Positions 51,481 through 59,053 of a stretch of 64,000 bases of DNA are shown one piece after another; positions within the stretch are counted from its first letter, which is position 1, and every line of letters starts with the position of its first letter. Location of the stretch: positions 2,480,001-2,544,000 of the forward strand of contig OX620685.1 of the NCBI GenBank assembly GCA_951635545.1, read 5' to 3'. Under the pieces are notes generated by a model. That model did no database searches. It worked only from the letters and a program-made list of their open reading frames with translations, and had not been told where the DNA came from. This DNA is from CAG-873 sp910578365 (GTDB lineage: Bacteria; Bacteroidota; Bacteroidia; Bacteroidales; Muribaculaceae). A program made the position numbers and the translations under genes.

Positions 51481-51831
51481 CCCTACGTCGGTTGGGGTCA
51501 CAAACTTTTGCCAAACGAGAAGTATTCGGCACGAACCATGACAAAACGGGATGCGGATGAACTTTTGCGGAAAGACCTGCGCAAATTTGTCGCCATGTTC
51601 CGTAAATTCGGGGTTGATTCGATTTTGCTTGGCACGTTAGCTTACAATGTGGGACCGGCGAAGCTGTTAGGCAGCAAAACAATCCCCAAAAGCACCTTAA
51701 TCAAGAAGCTGGAAGCTGGTGACAGGAACATCTACCGTGAGTATATAGCCTTCTGCAACTACAAAGGAAAACGCCACGCCATGCTGCTCAAACGGAGAAA
51801 GGCGGAGTTTGCGCTGTTGTATATCCCATAA
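51481..51831 (+). pseudogene. ICE lysozyme, C-terminal part
   Basis: Reads PYVGWGHKLLPNEKYSARTM … LLGTLAYNVGPAKLLG … FALLYIP, the C-terminal two thirds of the phage-type lysozyme found after traQ in Bacteroidales ICEs. It has lost its signal peptide and catalytic N-terminus, which sit in the chimera at 47307. No start codon or promoter is evident. A terminator follows 17 bases after the stop. Confidence 0.88.
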
Positions 51832-51848
51832 AAGGACTGACAAAACTG

Positions 51849-51887
51849 GCAAAAGACGTGCCATATTTAACTTGGCACGTCTTTTGC
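51849..51887 (+). terminator. Terminator of the traQ-lysozyme transcript
   Basis: GCAAAAGACGTGCCA (51849-51863) and TGGCACGTCTTTTGC (51873-51887) form a 15-bp perfect stem with T residues in its descending arm. It marks the original end of the ICE transfer operon. Confidence 0.75.
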
Positions 51888-52318
51888 TCTATCACTTGAT
51901 AGATTATCGTAGGATTTTCTCGTTAATTGACATCGTTGAGCCATTTTTGCCTATCGGTTTCCAAATAACACTTCAAGTTGTAAGTGTTGTGAGAGCAATA
52001 CAAAACATAGTTATTAACCATAAAAAGTATAGCGAAATTATGAAGAAAGTATTTAGGAAAATTCAGAAAGGAACAACAAAAATGATTGAACGTATCAAAT
52101 CGTTGGGGGAAATGGAGACGAAGCAGAAATGTGTAGTTCAACGGTTCGAGATTATCATTCCCCTCCACCAAAAAATAACGACCCAATATATAGCCTCCGC
52201 AAGTTTTACTTGCGGATTTTTTAGTTATCGCAGATTGGACAAAGGTTTCTTTGCTACTTTCTTTGTCCGCCATCATGCTCACTGAAAGAAAGTAGGGCGG
52301 CTCTCGCCGCCCCGCCAC
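51888..52318 (+). other. Gene-poor stretch with a doubtful small frame and a terminator
   Basis: A plus-strand frame from ATG 52040 to 52285 (81 residues, MKKVFRKIQKGTTKMIERI…) opens with coding-like Lys-rich text but contains a terminator hairpin inside it. The hairpin is CCGCAAG-TTTTA-CTTGCGG at 52197-52215 followed by ATTTTTTAG. The stretch may instead yield a short RNA ending at about 52222. Neither reading is secure. Confidence 0.3.
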
Positions 52319-52627
52319 TCAAAAGCGTGTGTAAAGTCCCGTCACCATCGTGAACATTTCCTCCAGCATATCAAAATAGATACCCTCGTGTACGGCAATG
52401 TCCTTTGTCTTGCACTCAAAGGTCTTTTTGCTGAACGTCCTGCGGTAGAAGCGCATATTGTAGAGGTCTGCCCCTTCGTCATAGATGATGTCAAGGCGGT
52501 TGGCACTTGTTTTGTTCCTTGCAAGGCTCATCCGTAAGCCGTTGCCCATATCTATGAAATCACGGCTACCTGTCATGGCGGTGAAGCGTTTTCCGCCTAT
52601 CTGCTGTAATATCGTCTTGGCTATCAT
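52319..52627 (-). CDS. Conserved ICE hypothetical protein, 102 residues
   Basis: Start chosen at ATG 52627 (MIAKTILQQIGGKRFTAMTG), since the upstream frame is intergenic. Soluble alpha/beta text (SRDFIDMGNGLRMSLARNKTSANRLDIIYDEG) of the kind found in the accessory gene set of Bacteroidales ICEs. The function is unknown. Last gene of the minus-strand PcfK/PcfJ unit. Confidence 0.65.
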   Translation of the reverse strand: MIAKTILQQIGGKRFTAMTGSRDFIDMGNGLRMSLARNKTSANRLDIIYDEGADLYNMRFYRRTFSKKTFECKTKDIAVHEGIYFDMLEEMFTMVTGLYTRF

Positions 52628-52680
52628 ATCTTTTGTTTTTAGGGTTTTAAGTATTGGCGGTGCGGACACCGCCATCCCGT

Positions 52681-52926
52681 TCAAAATTCTCGCATTTCGG
52701 AAATGGGGGTCTGCCGTTGTAGCCACTCTTTCACACATTCCATATTGTACTCGCTCGTGATGACTGCCGTATGGCTGTCGGTGGCGGTGAAACGTGTGCT
52801 TTCGTAATCATCTATCCACCCCTTGAGGGTGTCCGTTCCCCACGCTCCGGTATCGTCAAAGATACCGTCCAATGCCGTGATAGGTTCGCTGAACTTGACT
52901 ATCAGCGTTTGATAGGTCGTGTTCAT
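52681..52926 (-). CDS. Conserved ICE hypothetical protein, 81 residues
   Basis: From ATG 52926 (MNTTYQTLIVKFSEPITALDG). It overlaps the DUF3873 stop by four bases (ATGA), which fixes the start. Small acidic protein with no recognised domain. Confidence 0.65.
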   Translation of the reverse strand: MNTTYQTLIVKFSEPITALDGIFDDTGAWGTDTLKGWIDDYESTRFTATDSHTAVITSEYNMECVKEWLQRQTPISEMREF

Positions 52927-53156
52927 AGTCTGTCCTCCTTTCCCTTCTTTGCGTTCAGCCACTTGTCCCGTGCGGCTCGGCACTCGTCCAACGTGGGTTT
53001 GACACAAGAGAACAATTCTCTGTCTATGGGGTGGCGGTAGTCGTACTGCACAAGTGTCCGCCTGCGTCTTCCGATACCCGATTGGAAACGCTCGTATTTC
53101 TCCGTACCTGCTTCCGCGCAGGTGCTTACTCCGTTGATGGTCATTCGTGTTGTCAT
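52923..53156 (-). CDS. DUF3873 family protein
   Basis: 77 residues with the family start TRMTINGVSTCAEAGTEKYERF and the conserved YDYRHPIDRELFSCVKPTLDECRAARDKWL. Encoded in the accessory region of Bacteroidales ICEs. The function is unknown. Confidence 0.82.
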   Translation of the reverse strand: MTTRMTINGVSTCAEAGTEKYERFQSGIGRRRRTLVQYDYRHPIDRELFSCVKPTLDECRAARDKWLNAKKGKEDRL

Positions 53157-53175
53157 AATGTTGCTTTTTAGATGG

Positions 53176-53433
53176 TTAAAAATGTACTGACAGAACTCTG
53201 TTCTTCATCACCATTTCGGGGTTGCTTGTGTAGCGTTGGTGCAGGTAGAAATGGTGTGAGCCGAAGCCGTAAAGGAAAAACTTGTCAAGTTCGTGCTTCT
53301 CGGCAAACTCCTTTACGCTCTTTCTCAATTCCCCCTCACTCGTTGTGAGAGTGAGGAGGTTCACAAATTCAAGGAACATCGTGGGGATTGCATCATCCCA
53401 CACACAAATCATACTTTCAATTCTTACTTCCAT
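53176..53433 (-). CDS. Hypothetical protein, 85 residues
   Basis: Not recognised. Aromatic-rich small protein (KFFLYGFGSHHFYLHQRY). It lies 24 bases after the PcfJ-like gene and 19 before DUF3873 on the same strand, so it is part of that operon. Confidence 0.55.
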   Translation of the reverse strand: MEVRIESMICVWDDAIPTMFLEFVNLLTLTTSEGELRKSVKEFAEKHELDKFFLYGFGSHHFYLHQRYTSNPEMVMKNRVLSVHF

Positions 53434-53457
53434 ATCAATGTTGTTTTAGGGGTTATG

Positions 53458-54789
53458 CTATGCCGCTTTCATCCGCTCACGGATAAGGTTGGCGTTCTTG
53501 TTCACAAGGTCTATGATGCGCTCGTGATATTCGGTGTCCTGGTTGTGCTTGCCGTGGCACTGCACCACTTCGAGGGTTCGCAAGTCCACCTCTACGGTTT
53601 CAATAATCTCATCGCCAATCCTTGCCGATAGTATGAGGGTGTCGGCTTTCTTGTAGTATCCACTGCCAAACACGCAGATGCCCTGCGTCTTGCCCTCGTT
53701 GTAATACTCGTCTATGCTTTCAAGCACCTTGACGATTATTTCCTCGTCCGTGATTACCAAGCCGAAGAATTTGGATTTGTTGGCGATGAAATCCTCCGCA
53801 TCTTTCTTTCGTTGGAGTTGTCGCTGTTGCTCACGCTCACGCCTTTCAATCTCCCAACGGCGTTGCTCTGCGGCTCTTTCCTTCTCGTGTATGGCTTCAA
53901 TTTTTCGGGTTGCGTTGTCGTGTGCCGCCATGAAATCTTCGGGACAGATGTTCTTCGGGTTACGGAGGTCTTGACCGAGTTTTTTGAGCATACGCAGATA
54001 GTCGCACCACATTGAGAGGTTGTCTATCTGATACTTGTGACGCTTGGCAATCAGATATGATGCCCAACATTCATCGGCAGTACGGGTATTGAAAAGAAAG
54101 TGTTTCATGACCTCAATCTCACCGCCTTTCATAAGGGTTTCAATTCTTGGGTCTGAAAGCAAGGCTTTGAAAAGACGCACGGGGGAGATGCCGTGGAAAT
54201 CGCCCTTGAAGCCGTTACGTCTGAGTTGGGGCAATATCCTCATCTTTGGATATGCACAGCTTCTTGCCACCACATCATCGTATAGGCTGTTGTGCGGTCT
54301 TACCTCCATATCGCTGCCTAATGCCCACACATCGCAATAGCAGAAAAGGAAGCCACGGAGCAACGCCATGTCCGTAACCTTGCCGTCGGGTGAAATCCAA
54401 CGCTGCACGACCTCGTGGCAGTAGAAACGCATCGGTTCGCCTTTCCTGCTCTCGCATCTGACCTGCGCCACGCGGATTACCTGATACCCTTTGCAGGTGG
54501 TTATCACGCTGAAATTCTGCGTTTCCTTGTAGATGCGTCTGCGTGTGTCCTGCACTTTGAGTTCGGCATGGCATTTGGGGCAGGTGCAGCCTTCAAGGGT
54601 GTCGCATAGTCCGCTGTCGCTGTGCCACTCGTGACCGCAGTCGGAACAGGTGATGTTCCCTTTCTTGGTGCGGTAGCCGATATGCTCAACGCAGTGGCGG
54701 TATGCCCAATCTATTTGTGTCGCTGATATGGGGCGAAGGTTGGCGGAAAGTCTTGCCACCTCTTTCTGTATCTTGGTCTTCGGTTTCAT
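53458..54789 (-). CDS. pcfJ: PcfJ domain-containing protein
   Basis: 443 residues. A zinc-ribbon-like N-terminus (CSDCGHEW … CPKCHAEL) precedes the PcfJ-like body (about 110-300), a Glu/Arg/Gln-rich coiled region (about 295-345) and a C-terminal domain. PcfJ was first named in an enterococcal plasmid; in Bacteroidales ICEs it always follows pcfK. Its function is not established. The start overlaps the PcfK stop by four bases. Confidence 0.82.
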   Translation of the reverse strand: MKPKTKIQKEVARLSANLRPISATQIDWAYRHCVEHIGYRTKKGNITCSDCGHEWHSDSGLCDTLEGCTCPKCHAELKVQDTRRRIYKETQNFSVITTCKGYQVIRVAQVRCESRKGEPMRFYCHEVVQRWISPDGKVTDMALLRGFLFCYCDVWALGSDMEVRPHNSLYDDVVARSCAYPKMRILPQLRRNGFKGDFHGISPVRLFKALLSDPRIETLMKGGEIEVMKHFLFNTRTADECWASYLIAKRHKYQIDNLSMWCDYLRMLKKLGQDLRNPKNICPEDFMAAHDNATRKIEAIHEKERAAEQRRWEIERREREQQRQLQRKKDAEDFIANKSKFFGLVITDEEIIVKVLESIDEYYNEGKTQGICVFGSGYYKKADTLILSARIGDEIIETVEVDLRTLEVVQCHGKHNQDTEYHERIIDLVNKNANLIRERMKAA

Positions 54790-55202
54790 AAGCCTAAATC
54801 AAATAATGAGGGTTGGGGTTGGTTTTCTTTTCTCGCTGACGGTCTGTGGCGGTTCTGCAACTTGCGGAGTTCCTCCTCTTGGTATTTGCGGACAGCGTTC
54901 TGACGTGCCTCCGCCTTTTCCTCTGCCGTGAGTTTCACAACGTGGTTCACAACCACTTGGCAGTCCATCGGTTTGCCCACCTCTATCTCGTTTTCCTCAT
55001 AGTAGTGGATGGCTTGCCCGAATATCTCTCCGTCCGTGAAACCGTTGCAACCGCTTTTCTGCACATAGTTCAGAATGTGGGTCACGCACTCGTCCATGTT
55101 CTTGGCAGGGTTGCGGTACTTCTTTGCAAATAGCGCATCTTCCTCCGCACGCTGTTCCAAGTACATATATATCGTTCTCTTGAAATGGTCTGTTCCTTTC
55201 AT
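54786..55202 (-). CDS. pcfK: PcfK-like protein
   Basis: 138 residues with the PcfK-like block MKGTDHFKRTIYMYLEQRAEED, CVTHILNYVQKSGCNGFTDGEIFG and a basic, Gln/Pro-rich tail. Partner gene of pcfJ; a role in conjugation-associated DNA metabolism has been guessed only from context. Confidence 0.83.
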   Translation of the reverse strand: MKGTDHFKRTIYMYLEQRAEEDALFAKKYRNPAKNMDECVTHILNYVQKSGCNGFTDGEIFGQAIHYYEENEIEVGKPMDCQVVVNHVVKLTAEEKAEARQNAVRKYQEEELRKLQNRHRPSARKENQPQPSLFDLGL

Positions 55203-55215
55203 ATCGCTGTCATTT

Positions 55216-55437
55216 TTAGATTATCTGTTTCAGTATCTCTCTCCAATAGGTCGGCTCTACCTCGCTGAGAAGGAAGTCCATGAAATCCCTCCGTGCGTCC
55301 TTGTTCAGTTCGTGGTACAATCTTCGGAAAGTTTCAAAATTGCCGTTGATGTACGTTTCCACCATATACACGAAGATGTTGTCCACCTCGTAATATCTGC
55401 ACTGCTGCGCTGCCGTCTTGCTGTTTCTTTTTGCCAT
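55216..55437 (-). CDS. Hypothetical ICE protein, 73 residues
   Basis: From ATG 55437 (MAKRNSKTAAQQCRYYEVDN). Small helical protein (FVYMVETYINGNFETFRRLYHELN). The upstream frame overlaps the membrane-protein gene and was not used. Lies 13 bases before pcfK. Confidence 0.6.
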   Translation of the reverse strand: MAKRNSKTAAQQCRYYEVDNIFVYMVETYINGNFETFRRLYHELNKDARRDFMDFLLSEVEPTYWREILKQII

Positions 55438-55448
55438 GTCGGTAAGGG

Positions 55449-55664
55449 TTAAAGGGTGAATAACCAAAGGATGAAGCCAAAGAAGGCAATGGTGGAAAGG
55501 ATAGCCACGATTACACCTATCGCCACTCGGAACACTCCGTTTACAATCTCTCTGATGATGCCCCAAAGGATGCCGAACACCCCGAAGGCGGTGCGCATCA
55601 TCAAGCCGCATATCGCCAACCCGATGTGTTGCGCCATTTGTCTGAAATTTGCCGTTGCCGTCAT
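55449..55664 (-). CDS. Small membrane protein of the ICE
   Basis: 71 residues with two hydrophobic segments (LAICGLMMRTAFGVFGILWGI and VAIGVIVAILSTIAFFGFIL). First gene of the minus-strand unit. Conserved small membrane proteins occur at this place in related ICEs. The function is unknown. Confidence 0.6.
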   Translation of the reverse strand: MTATANFRQMAQHIGLAICGLMMRTAFGVFGILWGIIREIVNGVFRVAIGVIVAILSTIAFFGFILWLFTL

Positions 55665-56327
55665 ATCTTCGCTGTTTTTGATTTTTTTGTTTTTAATGCG
55701 GATTCAAGAGCTGAGGGAGTTGAGTTTCAAACTATCTTATCTGCCTCTCGTTTATCCGACATTTTTTTTATGCGTCTTTCTGTCGCATCGGTCGTTTTCG
55801 TTTCGGGTGCTTGAAAAGGTAGGGATTAGGGAATGCAAGGTTTTTCGGTCAAAATACTACCCGCAGGGCTGGAGATTTTTACCGAAAACAGGAGGCTTGA
55901 CCTTGCTTTCCCGTCCAATCCCGGAATTACCTTTGCGCCCAGAACGAAAATGACTGACTGATGCGGCTTACTGAAAGGCGCAAAATGGAGGTAAACGAAA
56001 ACAGAGGCAGATTGTGTAGAAAAAAACTTCAGGGGAAAATCCGTAAAAAAAAGAATCACCAAAAGGAAAAAGACATCACCGGAAGCGTGAAAAGGGCAAA
56101 CCACAACAAAGGAAGTATGATTGTTTCCGATCCGACGGAACTTGTTCAGCCGGGTGGCAACAATCATTCTTCCCGGTTTGTCCGGCTGTGTGTGGGCGCC
56201 TGTTTCATTCATGGGGCAGGCTGACACACTCTGCATTCACTTTCCGCTTCCGGCAAAAGAGACAGCGAAAAAAGAAAAATCATTTGAAAACCCGTAAAAG
56301 CACCTCTTGGCATAGGCGCAAAAGAAA
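55665..56327. other. ICE right-end stretch without a confident gene
   Basis: Frames exist on both strands (for example 55961-56224 plus, Lys/Arg-rich) but none has convincing text or a good start. The segment may hold recombination or regulatory sites. No oriT could be identified. Confidence 0.35.
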
Positions 56328-56377
56328 GGGGCATTGCTTCATCTGTCTAAACATCGTTTAGGCGTGAGGCAATGCCC
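56328..56377 (+). terminator. Two-stem hairpin near the ICE right end
   Basis: GGGCATTGC (56328-56336) pairs with GCAATGCCC (56369-56377). Inside, GTCTAAAC (56345-56352) pairs with GTTTAGGC (56356-56363) with one G-U. TTTTCT follows. It could be a terminator protecting the att end from read-through. Confidence 0.5.
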
Positions 56378-56391
56378 TTTTCTCCAGCTAT

Positions 56392-56458
56392 GCGGTAGTC
56401 GGCACACGTTTGTTCCAAACTCGTTTTGGGCAATGGTGTGCCGACGGACAATACCGCT
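56392..56458. repeat. Nested inverted repeat near attR
   Basis: GTCGGCACAC (56398-56407) pairs with GTGTGCCGAC (56436-56445). GCGGTA (56392-56397) pairs with TACCGC (56453-56458) outside it, and CCAAAC/GTTTTGG within. A cruciform-capable segment of 67 bases, about 220 bases from attR. Confidence 0.55.
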
Positions 56459-56679
56459 TTTACGGAAAATTCTTATGAATGAGGGGATAAAAAACGGGAG
56501 TTTATATCAAAATCTCGAATTAAATAGCTACTTTTGCATACGAAGAGTTCTTTGAAGGTTACGCAACGCGCAGAAGGATAATGCAGTAGATAACTAACTA
56601 AATCGTAACCTATTACTATCAAGAGCAATTAACCTACGCTCATTTCCAATAAATTACACTCTTTTCGTAACTTCATATG

Positions 56680-56689
56680 GCAAAGTTAC
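56680..56689 (-). other. attR core
   Basis: GCAAAGTTAC, identical to attL. It is also half of a 12-bp inverted repeat, TTTTCGTAACTT (56662-56673) with AAGTTACGAAAA (56683-56694), centred on the ICE/chromosome join. The chromosomal terminator at 56709 shows that ICE DNA must end before about 56700. Confidence 0.65.
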
Positions 56690-56701
56690 GAAAAATTCAC
56701 G

Positions 56702-56737
56702 AAAAAAAGCGTATCGCCCCGGGTAGGGACGATACGC
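56702..56737 (-). terminator. Terminator of the Cpl-7-like membrane protein gene
   Basis: On the minus strand GCGTATCG and CGATACGC (56737-56730 and 56716-56709), with further CCC/GGG pairing, precede TTTTTTT (56708-56702). A strong, classic terminator 28 bases after the stop of the gene at 56765. Confidence 0.88.
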
Positions 56738-56764
56738 CGTTATGAAAACATATGCAGGATAACA

Positions 56765-57379
56765 CTATACGTGTAGCAGCTTGTTTACACGTTGCTGTAC
56801 AGCCGCATAATGGCTGCCGAGAGCGGCTTTGCGCTGAGCGCCGTTGCCGAAGTCGCCATGAATCACGCGGCGGGCTTCGGCGTCGATTGTAGCTGCGCTG
56901 ACATCTGTCGAGGCTGCTGCGGCTGCATTGCCGACAGCGCCGCTAACCTTAGCCTTGGCGTTCGATACAGCGCCTGCAGCGGCATCGGATACACCTTCCT
57001 GTACTGTGCCCACAGTTTCCTCGATAACTGCTACACCGGAGCTTGCAGCGTTAGAAACCTTGTCGAGCCCGTTGGAAACAGTAGTCTTTGCCGTAGCCAG
57101 GGCATCGCCGGTTTTGGTTCCGGTAAGTTCCGGAATCATAAGCACACAGATGGCAGCGCCCAAAACAAGGGCTATTGCCACAGCAATCCACATCCAGCCG
57201 CGTTTGCCGGCGGCCTTTCTGGAATCGTCAATCAGTTGATCGGCGGCCTCATATTCGGGCATGTCATCGTATACCTCGCTGTGGTCGGATATCTGTTCCT
57301 GTGGAGGCCCCTGTTCGATACGTCCCTGAACCTCGTCGGCTGCCTTGCGGGCATTGCGTTTCATTTCATCGTTTGTCAT
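56765..57379 (-). CDS. Membrane protein with C-terminal Cpl-7-like wall-binding repeat
   Basis: 204 residues. A charged cytoplasmic N-terminus (1-58) is followed by one membrane segment (WMWIAVAIALVLGAAICVLMI), an Ala/Val/Ser-rich stalk (about 85-160), and a C-terminal motif EARRVIHGDFGNGAQRKAAL … YAAVQQRVNKLL. That motif matches the pattern of Cpl-7/CW_7 repeats (VIxGxxGNGxxR…L…VQxxVN), which bind peptidoglycan. It probably links inner membrane and cell wall. Its upstream partner was not seen. The ICE inserted just behind its terminator. Confidence 0.7.
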   Translation of the reverse strand: MTNDEMKRNARKAADEVQGRIEQGPPQEQISDHSEVYDDMPEYEAADQLIDDSRKAAGKRGWMWIAVAIALVLGAAICVLMIPELTGTKTGDALATAKTTVSNGLDKVSNAASSGVAVIEETVGTVQEGVSDAAAGAVSNAKAKVSGAVGNAAAAASTDVSAATIDAEARRVIHGDFGNGAQRKAALGSHYAAVQQRVNKLLHV

Positions 57380-57493
57380 AAGGAGAGAGTTTTAAATAGT
57401 TGAATATGTAATAAAAACAACATGCGGCAACGCAAGGTTTTTATATAATATGTTAAAAGAAATGTGGCAGTTGCATGGGTCAGGCTTAATTTT

Positions 57494-57501
57494 TAACTTT
57501 G
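57494..57501 (+). promoter_or_regulatory. -7 box of the TerB-like gene
   Basis: TAACTTTG, 21 bases before the ATG at 57523. Confidence 0.65.
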
Positions 57502-57522
57502 TAAAAATTTACAAAAATAATT

Positions 57523-58914
57523 ATGCAGAAAAAACAACGCACTGCCATAGCCCGTATTTTTGCCGATCTTATAAAGGCCGACCGAATTATTGATTCCGAC
57601 GAAATGGACTGCTGGCAGCGCATCTGTGCCAAGTATGCGATTGACAGCGACATCAAGAGCGATGCCCTGAGCATGTCCTTCGCCGAAGCCTTGCACATAG
57701 TATGCAGCGGCGGTGCAAACGGACCCGGCGGGGAACTGCTGGCCGACTGCCGGGCTATGACCGTGAGCGACGGATTCTGCGCACACTCCGAGGCTCTGGT
57801 TATGATTACTCTTATGCTGACCCTTGAGCCCGGAGGCTTCAATGCTGACGTGATATCGATACCGCGTGCAAACTTCAATATCGACATTGCCACGGCCCTG
57901 TATATCGAAAGCGACTTCGACCCCGACACCAACCGGGCAATAGCGCAAAGCTACCGTACCATATTCAAAGAACTGCAGCTGGCAGGATTCCACTTTGTGT
58001 ACCTGCCCAATATAATAGAGCATTACCGTCGTACACAATCCGAACTTTTCAGAAGCTTATTGTCGTTTTTAGCTCCCGCCGTAAGTGCCGACGGTATCGA
58101 CAATATATACAGATCACTCACCCGCATGACCACGGCAGGCTTCTGCAAAGACATATTGTGCAACAAATGCGGCATCAGCGACCTGCGGCGCACCTATCCG
58201 GCACTGCTTATAAAAATAGGCAACAGCTATGTGGGCGAAGACGAGTACGCCAACTATCTGCGCCTCGAAGTCGACTCCGACGTGGTGGCCGATGTGCAGC
58301 GCTTTGTCGACCTTTTCAGACGCATGCTCAGCAGCGATGTTCTGGTGGTGAATGCCTCGGAGGAAAAAAACGGACAGTTTCACTTTCACGGCTTCTACAA
58401 ACAGCTGCTCGACATATTTCTGGTACGGCGCAATATCCGCAGTACGGTGGTTATCGACCCTTATAAGGAGGAGATACTGTTTCCGGAACTCGACACCCGG
58501 GCCGCCGGCCTGCACCGGCGCGAGAAAGCCCTCTACACCCTTATGCTGTGTCAAGGCGCCGAGGGTGTGAACTTCAGCCAGCCGCGGACTGCCGGACAGC
58601 TCGAGCGCTACAACCGCCGTGAAGCCCTGGTGTGCCGCCGATACAATCTGGTGTACGGCCTGTTCGGCGGCGACGAAGGAGCAGCCCCCGACCTGAGCCA
58701 GGGCAACATCCGCGGGCCAATATTCAGCATACTCAAAAAACGGATAGCGGCAGTGCAGGGACTGTATAATCCGGCCGATTACAATCTGAGCAAAAACCAC
58801 ACCGGAGCCTTTGTGGTAAACTTAGAGCCTGAACTGGTGTTTATTAAAGAAAACGGTCCGCAGCCGGTACCGCTGGCCGAGTCGGAACTGTTCAGACGCC
58901 TCAGCCGTATCTGA
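57523..58914 (+). CDS. TerB-like N-terminal protein of unknown function
   Basis: 463 residues. The first 100 residues (RTAIARIFADLIKADRIIDSDEMDCWQRICAKY) resemble a TerB-type acidic helical domain. A second half-copy may occur at SFLAPAVSADGIDNIYRSL. The rest is not recognised; it has CNKCGISDLRRTYP with a lone Cys pair and a C-terminal DNA-binding-like region (FSILKKRIAAVQGLYN). No signal peptide. TerB domains are linked to tellurite and stress responses, but that cannot be carried over here. Confidence 0.6.
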   Translation: MQKKQRTAIARIFADLIKADRIIDSDEMDCWQRICAKYAIDSDIKSDALSMSFAEALHIVCSGGANGPGGELLADCRAMTVSDGFCAHSEALVMITLMLTLEPGGFNADVISIPRANFNIDIATALYIESDFDPDTNRAIAQSYRTIFKELQLAGFHFVYLPNIIEHYRRTQSELFRSLLSFLAPAVSADGIDNIYRSLTRMTTAGFCKDILCNKCGISDLRRTYPALLIKIGNSYVGEDEYANYLRLEVDSDVVADVQRFVDLFRRMLSSDVLVVNASEEKNGQFHFHGFYKQLLDIFLVRRNIRSTVVIDPYKEEILFPELDTRAAGLHRREKALYTLMLCQGAEGVNFSQPRTAGQLERYNRREALVCRRYNLVYGLFGGDEGAAPDLSQGNIRGPIFSILKKRIAAVQGLYNPADYNLSKNHTGAFVVNLEPELVFIKENGPQPVPLAESELFRRLSRI

Positions 58915-58934
58915 GCGGACTGAAATGTTTCAGT

Positions 58935-58964
58935 CGGCCTTAAGCCGTTTTTGGCTCCGGAGCC
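58935..58964 (+). terminator. Terminator region after the TerB-like gene
   Basis: CGGC-CTTAA-GCCG (58935-58947) followed by TTTTT, then a self-complementary GGCTCCGGAGCC (58953-58964) and an A-rich run. TTTCAGT/ACTGAAA (58928-58934, 58973-58979) encloses both. Confidence 0.6.
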
Positions 58965-59004
58965 TGAAAAAAACTGAAATTTTGCGTATGGTGTCGATAA
59001 TGCG

Positions 59005-59012
59005 TAGCTTTG
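59005..59012 (+). promoter_or_regulatory. -7 box of the calcium ATPase gene
   Basis: TAGCTTTG (TAnnTTTG), 42 bases before the ATG at 59054. Confidence 0.55.
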
Positions 59013-59053
59013 CGCGTTATTTTACATCATAGACAATACACTCGTTATTAGCC

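Larger units (their letters stand above)
33346..56689. mobile_element. Decayed CTnDOT-family integrative element, about 23.3 kb
   Basis: The interval is bounded by direct repeats GCAAAGTTAC (33346-33355 and 56680-56689), the complement of the GTAANTTTGC core used by IntDOT. It contains an IntDOT-like integrase, HTH genes, DUF4099, topB, DUF1896, the N-6 methylase start, the traQ tail, lysozyme and the PcfJ/PcfK/DUF3873 set in the order usual for these ICEs. Missing are rte genes, mob genes, traG and traA-traP. One ISAs1-family and two RIT elements are nested inside. It cannot self-transfer, but integrase and both att cores remain. Confidence 0.8.

Noticed and set aside
51809..52039. Start of a 158-codon plus frame after lysozyme
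   Set aside because: Its first part overlaps the lysozyme stop and terminator. Only the portion from 52040 has any coding look, and even that holds a terminator.
55826..56236. 136-codon minus-strand frame near the ICE right end
   Set aside because: Phe/Ser/Pro-rich text without family features; overlaps an equally weak plus frame.
55665..56679. oriT of the ICE
   Set aside because: Hairpins are present, but no relaxase gene remains nearby and no known nick-site sequence could be recognised.
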